From Undibacterium sp. CCC3.4 (GTDB lineage Bacteria; Pseudomonadota; Gammaproteobacteria; Burkholderiales; Burkholderiaceae_D), in assembly GCF_034347425.1 (NCBI RefSeq), contig NZ_CP133779.1, forward strand, positions 1,364,001-1,428,000: DNA of 64,000 bases. The letters run 5' to 3'. Positions 18,493-26,999 of this stretch are shown one piece after another. The notes beneath the pieces are model-generated. The model was not told where the DNA came from. It was given only the letters and a program-made list of their open reading frames with translations, and made no database searches. Both the position numbers and the translations under genes were made by a program. The stretch's first letter is position 1. Each line of letters starts with the position of its first letter.

Positions 18493-18513
18493 CAAAGCCT
18501 TTGGTTTTTTGCT
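18493..18513 (+). terminator. Weak terminator-like hairpin
   Basis: A short CCAAA/TTTGG stem directly followed by a T-run just past the stop codon of the preceding small gene. The stem is only five pairs, so function is uncertain. Confidence 0.35.
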
Positions 18514-18625
18514 GAAAGCGGCCATTGCCGCCGAAGCGACACTGTTCATCAAAACTTCACGCTCCGGTCACCGGCTTGTCACGTGCACGTCCTAGAGTCG
18601 TCGATATCGCTTATCGGAGACCACC

Positions 18626-19834
18626 ATGTCAAGCAAAGCATTGATAGACAGCGCCGTATTCAATTCCAGCACACCGGCCCGGTTTGCCGACAAATTGTTC
18701 AGCCACTGCTTCAGTCGGCTGGTGTATGCCCAAATCTGGGAAGATCCGCAATCCGATCTCGACGCCCTGCAGCTCAAACCAGGGGCTACTATCCTCACCA
18801 TCGCCTCGGGCGGTTGCAATGCCTTGGCGTATTTGTCGGCCCAGCCGGCGGCGGTGCATGCGGTCGATCTCAATGCCGCCCACCTCGCCATGCTCAACAT
18901 GAAACAGCAAGCGATCAAGCATTTGCCCGATTACGATGCCGTGTTGGCCTACCTCGGCGCCGCCAATCACAGCGATAATCTGAAACGTTATGAGCGCCAC
19001 ATCCGCCGCCATCTGAGTCCGGCCGCCAGCAGCTTTTGGGAAAGTCGCGGCTTGAATGGCAAACAGCGCTACCATTATTTTTCTAACGATGCCTATCACC
19101 ACGGTCTGCTTGGGCGCTTCATCGGCTTCGCCCACCTGTTTGTGCGCCTGATGGGTGGCAATTTGGCGAAACTTCTCGAAGCACGCAATCCACAACAGCA
19201 GCAGGCCTTGTTTGAACAATATGTTGCCCCCGTTTTCGATACGGCACTGGTGAAATGGTTGGCACGCCAACCAATCGCGCTCTACAGCTTGGGCATTCCA
19301 CCGGCCCAATTTGCCGCGCTCAAAGATGAAGCAGCCCAAGGCTTGCATCAATTATTCAAACAAAGAATGCGGCAATTGGCCTGCGCCTTTCCGATAGAAG
19401 AAAATTGCTTCGCCCAGCAAGCTTTCGGACGCCGCTATAATATTGAGCATCAAGCAGCCTTGCCTATGTATTTACAAAAGCGCCATTTCACCAGCTTACG
19501 TACCAGTGCCGACCGTTTGCATGCGCATCACAACAGCCTCACCGGCTTTTTGGAGCAGCAAGCCGATGCCTCAGTCGATGCGTATTTATTCCTTGATGCG
19601 CAAGACTGGATGGATGGCCCACAACTGTGCGCGTTGTGGCGTGAAGTTACACGCACTGCGACAGCCGGGGCCAAAGTCTTGTTCCGTACCGGTGGCAGTG
19701 TTTCACCGTTAGAACACAAACTGAGCCCACAACTGTTATCGGCTTGGCATACCGATCCAGCCCATAACCTGCGCTTGCATGCCACCGACCGAGCAGCGAT
19801 TTACGGCGGCATGCATCTCTATACCAAAGTCTGA
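18626..19834 (+). CDS. btaA: BtaA-like diacylglycerol 3-amino-3-carboxypropyltransferase (DUF3419)
   Basis: 402 residues with GGAGA upstream. Seen: the family opening LVYAQIWEDPQSDLDAL (residues 32-48), a SAM-binding motif TILTIASGGCNALAYL (55-70) followed by HAVDLN, and the C-terminal block YLFLDAQDWMDGPQL...GAKVLFRTGG. The last block usually reads LDHMDWM, so a conserved His and Met are changed here. Known: BtaA transfers the 3-amino-3-carboxypropyl group of SAM to diacylglycerol, giving diacylglyceryl homoserine, which BtaB trimethylates to the betaine lipid DGTS. No BtaB-type methyltransferase follows. A FemAB/GNAT-like gene starts 14 bp downstream instead. Confidence 0.85.
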   Translation: MSSKALIDSAVFNSSTPARFADKLFSHCFSRLVYAQIWEDPQSDLDALQLKPGATILTIASGGCNALAYLSAQPAAVHAVDLNAAHLAMLNMKQQAIKHLPDYDAVLAYLGAANHSDNLKRYERHIRRHLSPAASSFWESRGLNGKQRYHYFSNDAYHHGLLGRFIGFAHLFVRLMGGNLAKLLEARNPQQQQALFEQYVAPVFDTALVKWLARQPIALYSLGIPPAQFAALKDEAAQGLHQLFKQRMRQLACAFPIEENCFAQQAFGRRYNIEHQAALPMYLQKRHFTSLRTSADRLHAHHNSLTGFLEQQADASVDAYLFLDAQDWMDGPQLCALWREVTRTATAGAKVLFRTGGSVSPLEHKLSPQLLSAWHTDPAHNLRLHATDRAAIYGGMHLYTKV

Positions 19835-19848
19835 TCGCCGACCACACC

Positions 19849-20967
19849 GTGACCGTGCCCAATCAGTCGCGCCTGCTGGCCGATACGCTGTGGCTGTTGA
19901 CGGCGCGTTCCCGTGGTGGCAACCACTGGGTCAGCAATGTTCACTCGCGCATAGAAACCGTAGCCATCGGCGGCTGCCACTATCCCTCGAGTCTGTTGCA
20001 AGCCAGCGAGGCCGGCGAAAGCTACGTTGCCAGTCCGCGCTCAACCTGGCTGCGCTATGCGCGCGAAGAAGCAATCCGCCACTGGCCCGCCGCCGGTTTG
20101 CTCAAACATGTATGCAGCATGTTGTTTGCTCCCTTATCGCTGCTGTTGCACGGCGCAGGCCTTGACCGTGCGGTCATCATTGCCAATCAACTGATCTCGA
20201 CCAATCTGTATCCGCGCTGGCAAGGATCTGATCTCAGCGCCATGAGCAAGCAATTGTGTAATACCCACCCAGACCGGCCGCTGATGTTGCGAAATATTTG
20301 TCCGCAAGTCGACCCGCAATTATTTGCGCATCTCAATGAGCAAGGCTGGATATTGATACCAACGCGCATGGTGTATCTGTGCGACCCGGCGCACGAGCAC
20401 GTCAGCAAACACAATCACGTTAAAAAAGATGCCCGCTTGTTGGCCGATGGTCAGGTCAGCGTAGTCAGTCATGAACAATTACAAGTGCAGGATTTACTCC
20501 CTCTGCGTGACTTATTCCGGCAATTATTCATCACCAAACATTCGCCACTCAATCCCGATTTCAGTCCGGAATTCTTCCAGTTATGCCTGGAGACCGGCTT
20601 TCTCGAATTGCATGGCTTACGCTGGCAAGGCCGTTGGGTCGGGGTTTTGGGTCTGTATGCCCATGCAGACAGCGGCTGGTTGACCACGCCCTTGATCGGT
20701 TATGACACCAGCTTGCCACAGGAATTAGGCTTATATCGACGTTTGATGGCCTTGCTGCTGGCCCAAGCCAAGCAGCGCCGTCTGCGTTTGCATTACAGTT
20801 CCGGTGCCGCACAGTTCAAACGTGCGCGTGGCGGCGTGCCGGCATTGGAATACAGCGCCGTCTATGAACAACACTTACCGCAAGGGCAAAAGCGCTATCT
20901 GCAACTGTTTGCCAAAACTCTACAACGCTGCGCTCCGCCTGTTTTACGCCGCGCCGACCAGCTTTAA
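19849..20967 (+). CDS. FemAB/GNAT-like acyl- or aminoacyltransferase, partner of BtaA-like protein
   Basis: 372 residues, GTG start 14 bp after the btaA stop, so the two are one operon. Seen: no signal peptide. The C-terminal half carries a GNAT-type core: GRWVGVLGLYAHADSGW, then TTPLIGYDTSLPQELGLYRRLMALLLAQA, then LRLHYSSGAAQFKRARGGVP (residues 313-331), which resembles the strand plus FKRxxGG end found in FemAB and CelD/BioF2-like acyltransferases. The N-terminal half is not recognised. Inference: it could modify the free amine of the BtaA product. It has no methyltransferase signature, so it is unlikely to replace BtaB. Alternative: an unrelated hydrolase-like or peptidoglycan-type transferase. 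Confidence 0.65.
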   Translation: MTVPNQSRLLADTLWLLTARSRGGNHWVSNVHSRIETVAIGGCHYPSSLLQASEAGESYVASPRSTWLRYAREEAIRHWPAAGLLKHVCSMLFAPLSLLLHGAGLDRAVIIANQLISTNLYPRWQGSDLSAMSKQLCNTHPDRPLMLRNICPQVDPQLFAHLNEQGWILIPTRMVYLCDPAHEHVSKHNHVKKDARLLADGQVSVVSHEQLQVQDLLPLRDLFRQLFITKHSPLNPDFSPEFFQLCLETGFLELHGLRWQGRWVGVLGLYAHADSGWLTTPLIGYDTSLPQELGLYRRLMALLLAQAKQRRLRLHYSSGAAQFKRARGGVPALEYSAVYEQHLPQGQKRYLQLFAKTLQRCAPPVLRRADQL

Positions 20968-21013
20968 CTCACTTCCCAAGCACTGAAAACGCGCCAATCA
21001 AGCAGAAAATCCC

Positions 21014-21022
21014 TGTGGATAA
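21014..21022 (-). promoter_or_regulatory. DnaA box, perfect
   Basis: TGTGGATAA, the complement of TTATCCACA. It is followed by the weaker TTATCCCTA at 21031. Confidence 0.8.
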
Positions 21023-21154
21023 ACCCCGACTTATCCCTAGGATAAATTGGGGAAAACCGGCCTGATTACGACACGGCATTTTGTTATCCCAAAACTGTCA
21101 TCATTTCATACAGAGCTTATCCGAACAGATATACAGTGACTAAGTCTTTGTTTC

Positions 21155-21163
21155 TGTGGATAA
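21155..21163 (-). promoter_or_regulatory. DnaA box, perfect
   Basis: TGTGGATAA, eight bases before the oppositely oriented box that starts the first unwinding unit. The pair forms an inverted arrangement. Confidence 0.8.
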
Positions 21164-21171
21164 AACAAGAC

Positions 21172-21220
21172 TTATCCACAAAATATCGCGCCGTTAACTA
21201 CTATTACTATATATATATAA
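21172..21220 (+). other. Basal unwinding element 1
   Basis: Perfect DnaA box TTATCCACA (21172-21180), a GC-rich CGCGCCG spacer, GTTAAC, then CTA-CTA-TTA-CTA triplets (21198-21209) and a TATATATATA run. This matches the published DnaA box, GC spacer and DnaA-trio layout that directs strand opening. Confidence 0.75.
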
Positions 21221-21509
21221 ACTAATTACTATAAGTAAACAGGATTGAGCTTTTTCAAAAAAAAACGGCCCATTTTTTTTGAAATTTTTTTTTCTCTTTT
21301 TTTTAAAACCTCAAAAACGCCGCAAGCATGATTATTGTCACCTTTAACATGTTTTTAAAAAAATTTTAAAAATCACAAACCACCTTCCCCAAAAAAAACA
21401 TCTGCATTAAAAAAACTACTGATTCAAGGCTTTCCCAACTTGCAAGCTGGTTTAAAAGTAAAGATTTCAGCTGAAATCGCAAAGAAAACCACATTTTTGA
21501 AAATATTTC

Positions 21510-21518
21510 TGTGGATAA
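21510..21518 (-). promoter_or_regulatory. DnaA box, perfect
   Basis: TGTGGATAA in the middle of the origin region, between the two unwinding units. An 8-of-9 box TGTGGATAT follows at 21597. Confidence 0.8.
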
Positions 21519-21667
21519 GTGCAGGGATATCCACTGTATGCATTGTGCGTAAGCCGATTTACATCTCTCACTGAATTTCTTATACAGATTTTGTCCTGTG
21601 GATATACAGCCTTTTTCCACCGCCTTATGAATTCCTTAAACAATTGATTCTGTGGATGTTTACCGAC

Positions 21668-21719
21668 TTATCCACAGGAACCCCCCAACGTTAACAATTA
21701 TTACTATTTATATATATAC
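21668..21719 (+). other. Basal unwinding element 2
   Basis: A second unit in the same orientation: TTATCCACA (21668-21676), GC-rich GGAACCCCCCAACG, GTTAAC, TTA-TTA-CTA-TTT triplets (21698-21709) and a TATATATA run. It resembles unit 1 over GTTAACnAnTATTACTAT, about 500 bp away. Confidence 0.75.
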
Positions 21720-21823
21720 TTATTAACATAGATGTTGTCCGCTACCTTCTCGACCGACATTTCCCCATCTTGAAAAAATCCTTTAGAATCCGTTACTTAC
21801 TTCATTCACCAAGAAAATTAACG

Positions 21824-22000
21824 ATGAGCTTGAACAAACGCCTGTGTTTATTGCTGATTTTTTTCAACAGCTTTGCCAATGCCGCTACACCGACCGCCGC
21901 AGCGCTTCATGCCTTATTTCAAGCTACCAACATCAGGCAAATGCTTGAGCCTTTGCAAGCGCAATCCTTGGCGATGAGCAACGCGATGAACAACATTTAA
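21824..22000 (+). pseudogene. Truncated secreted protein, possible DUF2059 remnant
   Basis: 58 residues from the ATG of MSLNKRLCLLLIFFNSFANAA. A longer frame from a TTG adds 18 residues. Seen: a good signal peptide, then ALHALFQATNIRQMLEPLQAQSLAMSNAMNN, resembling the start of DUF2059 proteins (LFELTG..QLMEQM), which are normally about 150-200 residues. Translation stops just there, and no continuation is seen in the next 200 bp. It adjoins the putative origin. It could be a genuine tiny secreted protein, but a fragment is more likely. Confidence 0.45.
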
Positions 22001-22067
22001 TGTAAAAAATGTAATTAAAAAAAGCAACAATGAGGGAAGATATTCTCAAAGCAAAGAAAGTTTTTGA

Positions 22068-22151
22068 TCAAAAATCTGACGAGGTATGCGGTGTTTCAGG
22101 TGTGAAAAAGCGTCTGTAAGGTTTATGTGAGAGCCTCTGAAGGCCGAGGCT
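22068..22151 (+). repeat. Dispersed intergenic repeat, diverged copy B
   Basis: Shares the TCAAAAATCTGAC block with copies A and C. It carries the AGCCTCTGAAGGCCGAGGCT palindrome about 50 bp further on, in the opposite orientation to copy C. The middle differs, so it is a rearranged or degraded copy. Confidence 0.45.
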
Positions 22152-22163
22152 TTACGCGCACAA

Positions 22164-22194
22164 ACAAAAAAAAAGCCTGCTGTAACAGCAGGCC
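22164..22194 (-). terminator. Rho-independent terminator of putA
   Basis: Perfect stem GCCTGCTG / CAGCAGGC with a TAA loop. On the minus strand it is followed by a T-run (the A-run to its left). It lies 20 bp past the putA stop. Confidence 0.9.
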
Positions 22195-22213
22195 AAAAGA
22201 GATATAAGTCGCT

Positions 22214-25200
22214 TCAGCTATTCATACTCATCAAACTGGCATTGCCGCCAGCCGCTGTTGTGTTGATGCATAAAGCACGTTCAGCCACCAAACGCCACAA
22301 CGCAATATCAGTCTGTTCATCAGTGCCAATGACCGAAACGATGCCATCTTGATTATCGACAAACGTTGCCAGGCAAGCATGGCGTGAAGCTTGGTCAGCT
22401 AACACCATTTGCACCCGACTTTGTGCCGCCTCCGCCGTTACGATGACGGCACGCACTGCGGCTGGAAAATCAGCGGGCAAACACGCAAGGGCTTGTGCCG
22501 CTAACACCGGCGTATTGCCTGTTGCTAATACCGCCGCCAGTTGATTGCACAAGCTAGCTAATTGTGTCGATGCACAGAAAATTCTGCCACGTGGAACAAA
22601 AGCCAGGGTGTTGCGCTCGCCGGTGGGGCCAGGCAGTACTTGCGTAACCTTATAAGGGCTGTGTTGCAGGTAATGTTCACCGCGCAACACCAGTTGATCC
22701 AAGCCTTCAGACTTGGCCCACAGCAGCAAAGCCTGCAAGCTCGCTGGGGTAGTGCGCTCATACACGGTATGGCCGTACAGCGCGCTCTCTGCTTGCCGCT
22801 GTAAGCGTTTCAAATACAAGGGACCACCCGCCTTCGGGCCAGTACCGGATTTACCTTCTCCACCAAACGGTTGAACTCCGACAACGGCACCGACAATATT
22901 GCGATTAACGTAGATATTTCCGACATGGCAAGCTTGGCTGATGTAATCGATGGTTTCATCTATGCGCGAATGCACACCGAGGGTGAGGCCGAAACCGCTG
23001 GCATTGATTTGCGCTACCAGTTGCGGCATGTTATCTCTACGGAAACGCAACACGTGCAATACCGGACCAAACACTTCCTTAGTCAATTCCGACAAACTGG
23101 CAATTTCAATGACCGTCGGTGCCACGAAGCTGCCGTTCTCGCAGTCTACCGATAAGCTCAGTGCATGCACGGCATGGCCGCGTGTGCGCATCTGTTCGAT
23201 GTGCGTGACCAAGTTATGGCGTGCCGCTTCATCGATGACCGGGCCGATATCGACTTGTAAGCGATCGGGCTGGCCGACCCGTAATTCTTGCATCGCACCG
23301 TGTAACATCTCTATCGTTTTATCAGCGATATCTTCTTGCAGACACAGCACGCGCAAGGCCGAGCAACGTTGTCCGGCGCTGTCAAATGCCGAAGCCAGCA
23401 CATCATTAACAACTTGTTCAGGCAAGGCGCTGCTGTCGACGATCATGGCATTTTGTCCACCGGTTTCGGCAATCAAAACAATTTCGCTGTTTTCCTTCAT
23501 CATTCTTTGCGTGAGTGTGGCGTGAATTAATTGTGCCACCTCGGTCGAGCCAGTGAAAATCACGCCCTTGACGCGCGCATCGGCCACCAGCAAAGCGCCA
23601 ACTTGCTCACCGCTACCGGGCAAAAATTGCAAAGCTGCACGTGGTATGCCGGCCTCATATAGTGTTGCCACCGCCAAGGACGCGATCAACGGCGTTTGTT
23701 CGGCCGGTTTGGCCAGCACCACATTGCCGGCGGCCAGCGCGGCACTGACTTCGCCGATGAAAATAGCCAGTGGAAAATTCCATGGACTGATACACACCAC
23801 CGTGCCCAAGGCCAGCGTACTATCCAAGCCGCTGACTTGGGCGGCATAGTAACGCAGAAAATCGACCGCTTCGCGTACTTCGGCCAGTGCATTCGGTAGC
23901 GATTTGCCGGCTTCGCGTATGGCTAAGGCCATGAAGTCTTCACGCCGTGCTTCGATTAAATCAGCTGCGCGCTGCAAACTGGCGGCGCGTTGCAACGGTG
24001 TTGTCTGCGCCCACTCGGTAGAAAAATTCTGCGCCGCTTGCAAGGCCGCTTCTATTTCTGCAGCGCTGGCTTCACGCACGGTACCGAGCACATCGCGACG
24101 ATCGGCCGGGTTGTGCAGTGGCAGCGGTGTGGCCTGCGGTGGCTCACTTGATTCTGCGCTCGCCAGCAGCGGCACAGCATGGTACTGGCCTCGTGCATGT
24201 TTGGCAAAATGCTGGCTGATTGCATGCAAGCTGATTTCATTGGAAAAATCAAAGCCGGCAGAATTGCGTCGTTCACGGCCGAATAAATGCAGTGGCAAAG
24301 CGATGCCAGGATGCGGCTGCCCACCGAGTTCGCGTGCCACCGTCAGTGGATTCGCAATGAGGCTGGAGATGGGCAGGTTTTCATCGACAATTTGATTGAC
24401 GAACGAGGAATTGGCACCGTTTTCCAGCAAACGACGTACTAAATAAGCCAGCAAGGTTTGGTGCGAGCCGACTGGTGCGTAAATCCGGCAAGGCTTGTTG
24501 AGTTTGGCTTTACCAACCACTTGGTCATACAGGGTTTCGCCCATGCCATGCAGGCATTGAAATTCATAATCACTGACGCCAGCCGCTTCGGCCCAAGTAT
24601 AAATAGTCGACAGCGTTTGCGCATTGTGGGTGGCAAATTGTGGATAAATCCATGCCGTTGCTGCCAGCAATTGCTGAGCACAGGCCAGATACGATACATC
24701 GGTATACACTTTCCGCGTGTAGACCGGAAAACCACTCATGCCATCGACTTGGGCACGTTTGATCTCGGCATCCCAGTACGCACCTTTGACCAAGCGCACC
24801 ATGAATTTGCTGCCGCTGCGACGAGCCAGATCGATCAAGTAGGTAATTATGAAAGGGCAACGTTTCTGATACGCTTGCACCACGAAACCGATGCCTTCAA
24901 AGCCTTTCAGATCAGGGTCGAATGCCAAGGCTTCCATCAGATCGAGCGAGAGTTCCAGGCGCTCACTTTCTTCGGCATCGATATTGAGACCGATATTGTA
25001 GTGTTTGGCAATGAGCAGTAAATTTTTCAGCAAGGGCAATAACTCAGTCATCACGCGCCCATGTTGGGCGCGTGAATAGCGCGGATGTAGTGCTGACAAT
25101 TTCACTGAAATGCCGGGGCCTGCTTTGATACCACGGCCATTCGAGGCTTTCCCGATAGCATGAATGGCGCTTTCATAAGACTGGTAATAAAAGGCGGCAT

Positions 25201-25885
25201 CTTTGGCGGTCAGCGCCGCTTCCCCGAGCATGTCGTAGGAATAACGATAGCCGCGTTGTTCGTTGGCGACACTGTTTTTCAAGGCTTCTGCGATGGTTTG
25301 GCCGGTAACGAATTGATTGCCGAGCATGCGCATGGCCAAATCTACCCCTTTGCGTATCAGTGGCTCACCGCCCTTGGCAATGAGACGCGTCAGTGCCGCT
25401 CCTAAACCTTGTTCGCTATTGGTCGCGACCAATTTACCGGTAACCAGCAAACCCCAAGTCGCGGCATTGACAAACAAAGAAGGTGATTCGCCAAGATGCT
25501 TGCGCCAATCGCCCTTGCTGATTTTATCGGCAATCAAGCGGTCAGCCGTTTGGTGATCGGGAATGCGCAATAAGGCTTCGGCCAGACACATCAGCGCCAC
25601 ACCTTCTTCGGATGACAGAGAAAATTCATGCATCAAGGCATCGACACCGGAAGCGCGGGTTCTTTGCTCACGCACCGAGCTGACTAATTCATGGGCCAAG
25701 GTGGTAACAGATTTTTGTAAATCAGGATGAGGATCAACTTGGCCTAACAGGTACTGGACTGCGTCAATCTCATCGCGACGATAGGCCTCGGTGATTGCCG
25801 TGCGCAACGGTGTTGCCGCAGGTAAAAGTTCGTTCAAGAGCGTCGCAAATGGGAGGGAAATGTTAGGCACAATGGTCTCAATCAT
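22214..25885 (-). CDS. putA: Bifunctional proline dehydrogenase / glutamate-semialdehyde dehydrogenase PutA
   Basis: 1223 residues. Seen: no N-terminal ribbon-helix-helix, so it starts directly with the helical arm, then the FAD-dependent proline dehydrogenase barrel (GISVKLSALHPRY, LNIDAEESERLELSLD, MVRLVKGAYWDAEIK, FATHNAQTL). A short linker leads to the NAD-dependent aldehyde dehydrogenase (PWNFPLAIFIGEVSAALAAGN, VIFTGSTEVAQLI, FDSAGQRCSALRVL with catalytic Cys). The usual C-terminal ending LCINTTAAGGNASLM is present. Known: it oxidises proline to glutamate with channelled pyrroline-5-carboxylate. Without the RHH it cannot autorepress, so the divergent Lrp regulator probably controls it. 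Confidence 0.96.
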   Translation of the reverse strand: MIETIVPNISLPFATLLNELLPAATPLRTAITEAYRRDEIDAVQYLLGQVDPHPDLQKSVTTLAHELVSSVREQRTRASGVDALMHEFSLSSEEGVALMCLAEALLRIPDHQTADRLIADKISKGDWRKHLGESPSLFVNAATWGLLVTGKLVATNSEQGLGAALTRLIAKGGEPLIRKGVDLAMRMLGNQFVTGQTIAEALKNSVANEQRGYRYSYDMLGEAALTAKDAAFYYQSYESAIHAIGKASNGRGIKAGPGISVKLSALHPRYSRAQHGRVMTELLPLLKNLLLIAKHYNIGLNIDAEESERLELSLDLMEALAFDPDLKGFEGIGFVVQAYQKRCPFIITYLIDLARRSGSKFMVRLVKGAYWDAEIKRAQVDGMSGFPVYTRKVYTDVSYLACAQQLLAATAWIYPQFATHNAQTLSTIYTWAEAAGVSDYEFQCLHGMGETLYDQVVGKAKLNKPCRIYAPVGSHQTLLAYLVRRLLENGANSSFVNQIVDENLPISSLIANPLTVARELGGQPHPGIALPLHLFGRERRNSAGFDFSNEISLHAISQHFAKHARGQYHAVPLLASAESSEPPQATPLPLHNPADRRDVLGTVREASAAEIEAALQAAQNFSTEWAQTTPLQRAASLQRAADLIEARREDFMALAIREAGKSLPNALAEVREAVDFLRYYAAQVSGLDSTLALGTVVCISPWNFPLAIFIGEVSAALAAGNVVLAKPAEQTPLIASLAVATLYEAGIPRAALQFLPGSGEQVGALLVADARVKGVIFTGSTEVAQLIHATLTQRMMKENSEIVLIAETGGQNAMIVDSSALPEQVVNDVLASAFDSAGQRCSALRVLCLQEDIADKTIEMLHGAMQELRVGQPDRLQVDIGPVIDEAARHNLVTHIEQMRTRGHAVHALSLSVDCENGSFVAPTVIEIASLSELTKEVFGPVLHVLRFRRDNMPQLVAQINASGFGLTLGVHSRIDETIDYISQACHVGNIYVNRNIVGAVVGVQPFGGEGKSGTGPKAGGPLYLKRLQRQAESALYGHTVYERTTPASLQALLLWAKSEGLDQLVLRGEHYLQHSPYKVTQVLPGPTGERNTLAFVPRGRIFCASTQLASLCNQLAAVLATGNTPVLAAQALACLPADFPAAVRAVIVTAEAAQSRVQMVLADQASRHACLATFVDNQDGIVSVIGTDEQTDIALWRLVAERALCINTTAAGGNASLMSMNS

Positions 25886-26036
25886 AAAAAATAGACACGA
25901 AATGAATTAGATTTCATTGTATCGATGCTTGCATATGATTAATTCTGGAAATCAGAACATATATCGGAATTTTCTTTTTTGTGAGAGAATATTCCCGAAT
26001 ATTATTAACCACTCATAGAATGATTTTCGACTTCTT
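25886..26036. promoter_or_regulatory. putA / Lrp divergent promoter region
   Basis: A 151-bp AT-rich spacer between the divergent starts. It contains imperfect dyads such as CATATGATTAATTC...GAACATATATC (25932-25966), the type of AT-rich symmetric site Lrp-family proteins bind. No operator was proven. Confidence 0.45.
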
Positions 26037-26495
26037 ATGCTAGACAAAATCAGTAAAAGAATTCTGGCCGAATTACAAAATGACGGCCGTATCAGTAACG
26101 TAGAATTGGCAAATCGGGTCAATCTGTCCCCAGCTGCCTGCCTCGAGCGCGTGCGCAAGCTGCAAGAATCGGGCTATATTCTCGGCTACACCGCCCAACT
26201 CAACCCACATCTGCTTGATGTGGCGCTGTTGGTGTTTATCGAAGTTGTGCTTGATCGCACCACTCCCGATGTCTTCGATGCGTTTCGCCGTGGCGTACAG
26301 GCGATTCCTGAAGTGCTTGAATGTCATATGGTTGCCGGCGGTTTTGACTATTTGGTCAAAGCCCGTGTCAAAGATATGAACGCTTATCGCGATTTCCTCG
26401 GTAAATCCTTACTGCAACTAAACGGTGTGCGTGAAACGCATACCTATGCAGTCATGGAGGAAGTGAAAAATACCAGTTGTCTGCCGATTAAATAA
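26037..26495 (+). CDS. Lrp/AsnC-family regulator, probable proline-responsive putA activator
   Basis: 152 residues, usual length. Seen: an N-terminal HTH (LDKISKRILAELQNDGRISNVELANRVNLSPAACLERVRKLQESGYI) and a C-terminal RAM/AsnC effector domain (VLECHMVAGGFDYLVKARVKDM). Known: octameric regulators sensing amino acids. PutR-type members activate putA divergently in alpha- and betaproteobacteria, and the divergent position here supports that role. A cupin gene starts nine bases after its stop. Confidence 0.88.
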   Translation: MLDKISKRILAELQNDGRISNVELANRVNLSPAACLERVRKLQESGYILGYTAQLNPHLLDVALLVFIEVVLDRTTPDVFDAFRRGVQAIPEVLECHMVAGGFDYLVKARVKDMNAYRDFLGKSLLQLNGVRETHTYAVMEEVKNTSCLPIK

Positions 26496-26504
26496 ACCAT
26501 AGCC

Positions 26505-26999
26505 ATGACAACCACGCCCTCCTCCGTCAATGCTGCCGGCATTTATGAGCCCTTCAAAGTCGATGAGGTGGCATGGGAAAGCTTTTCCCATGGCAAAACT
26601 TTCGGCAGCAGGTACCGGCAATTGGCACAGTTTGGCGGCGCCAGTCATGTTGGCGTGTGTATGGAAGAGTTGGCAGCGGGAAAACAAGCATGTCCAAATC
26701 ATTATCATCACCTCGAAGAAGAGCAATTGATGATGATGAGCGGCAGTTGCACCCTGCGTTTGGGTGAACAGGAATTTATCCTGACCGAGGGTAGTTATGT
26801 GGTTTTTCCGGCTGGCCAAAAAGCCGGACACAGTTTATTTAATCACACCGATCAAGTTTGCCGTTATCTGGTGATCGGTGAGCGCAATCCGCATGATGTG
26901 ATTGTCTATCCTGATTCCGGCCGCATCAGTGTGCGCTTGAGTGGTGCCGGTTTTGATCAGAATGCGACGATGGAATACTGGGACGGCCAGCCCGACTAA
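26505..26999 (+). CDS. Cupin-domain protein
   Basis: 164 residues, single cupin barrel. Seen: CPNHYHHLEEEQLMMMSGSCTLRLGEQEF, which gives motif 1 with the metal-binding His and Glu, and GSYVVFPAGQKAGHSLFNHTD as motif 2 with the last His. Known: cupins of this type are dioxygenases, isomerases or sugar-binding proteins, with no exact function. The nine-base gap suggests co-transcription with the Lrp gene. Its stop codon directly abuts the stop of the convergent riboflavin synthase. Confidence 0.75.
   Translation: MTTTPSSVNAAGIYEPFKVDEVAWESFSHGKTFGSRYRQLAQFGGASHVGVCMEELAAGKQACPNHYHHLEEEQLMMMSGSCTLRLGEQEFILTEGSYVVFPAGQKAGHSLFNHTDQVCRYLVIGERNPHDVIVYPDSGRISVRLSGAGFDQNATMEYWDGQPD

Larger units (their letters stand above)
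20968..21740. other. Putative chromosomal replication origin (oriC)
   Basis: A gene-free, strongly AT-rich interval. It contains five perfect DnaA boxes (TTATCCACA or complement), further 7- and 8-of-9 near-matches, two tandem box/GC-spacer/DnaA-trio/TATATA units and long A and T homopolymers. Five perfect boxes in about 660 bp compares with roughly 0.5 expected by chance in the whole 64 kb. parS sites and parAB lie about 17 kb away, as expected near an origin. Unusual: no dnaA, dnaN, rpmH or gyrB flanks it. Confidence 0.8.
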
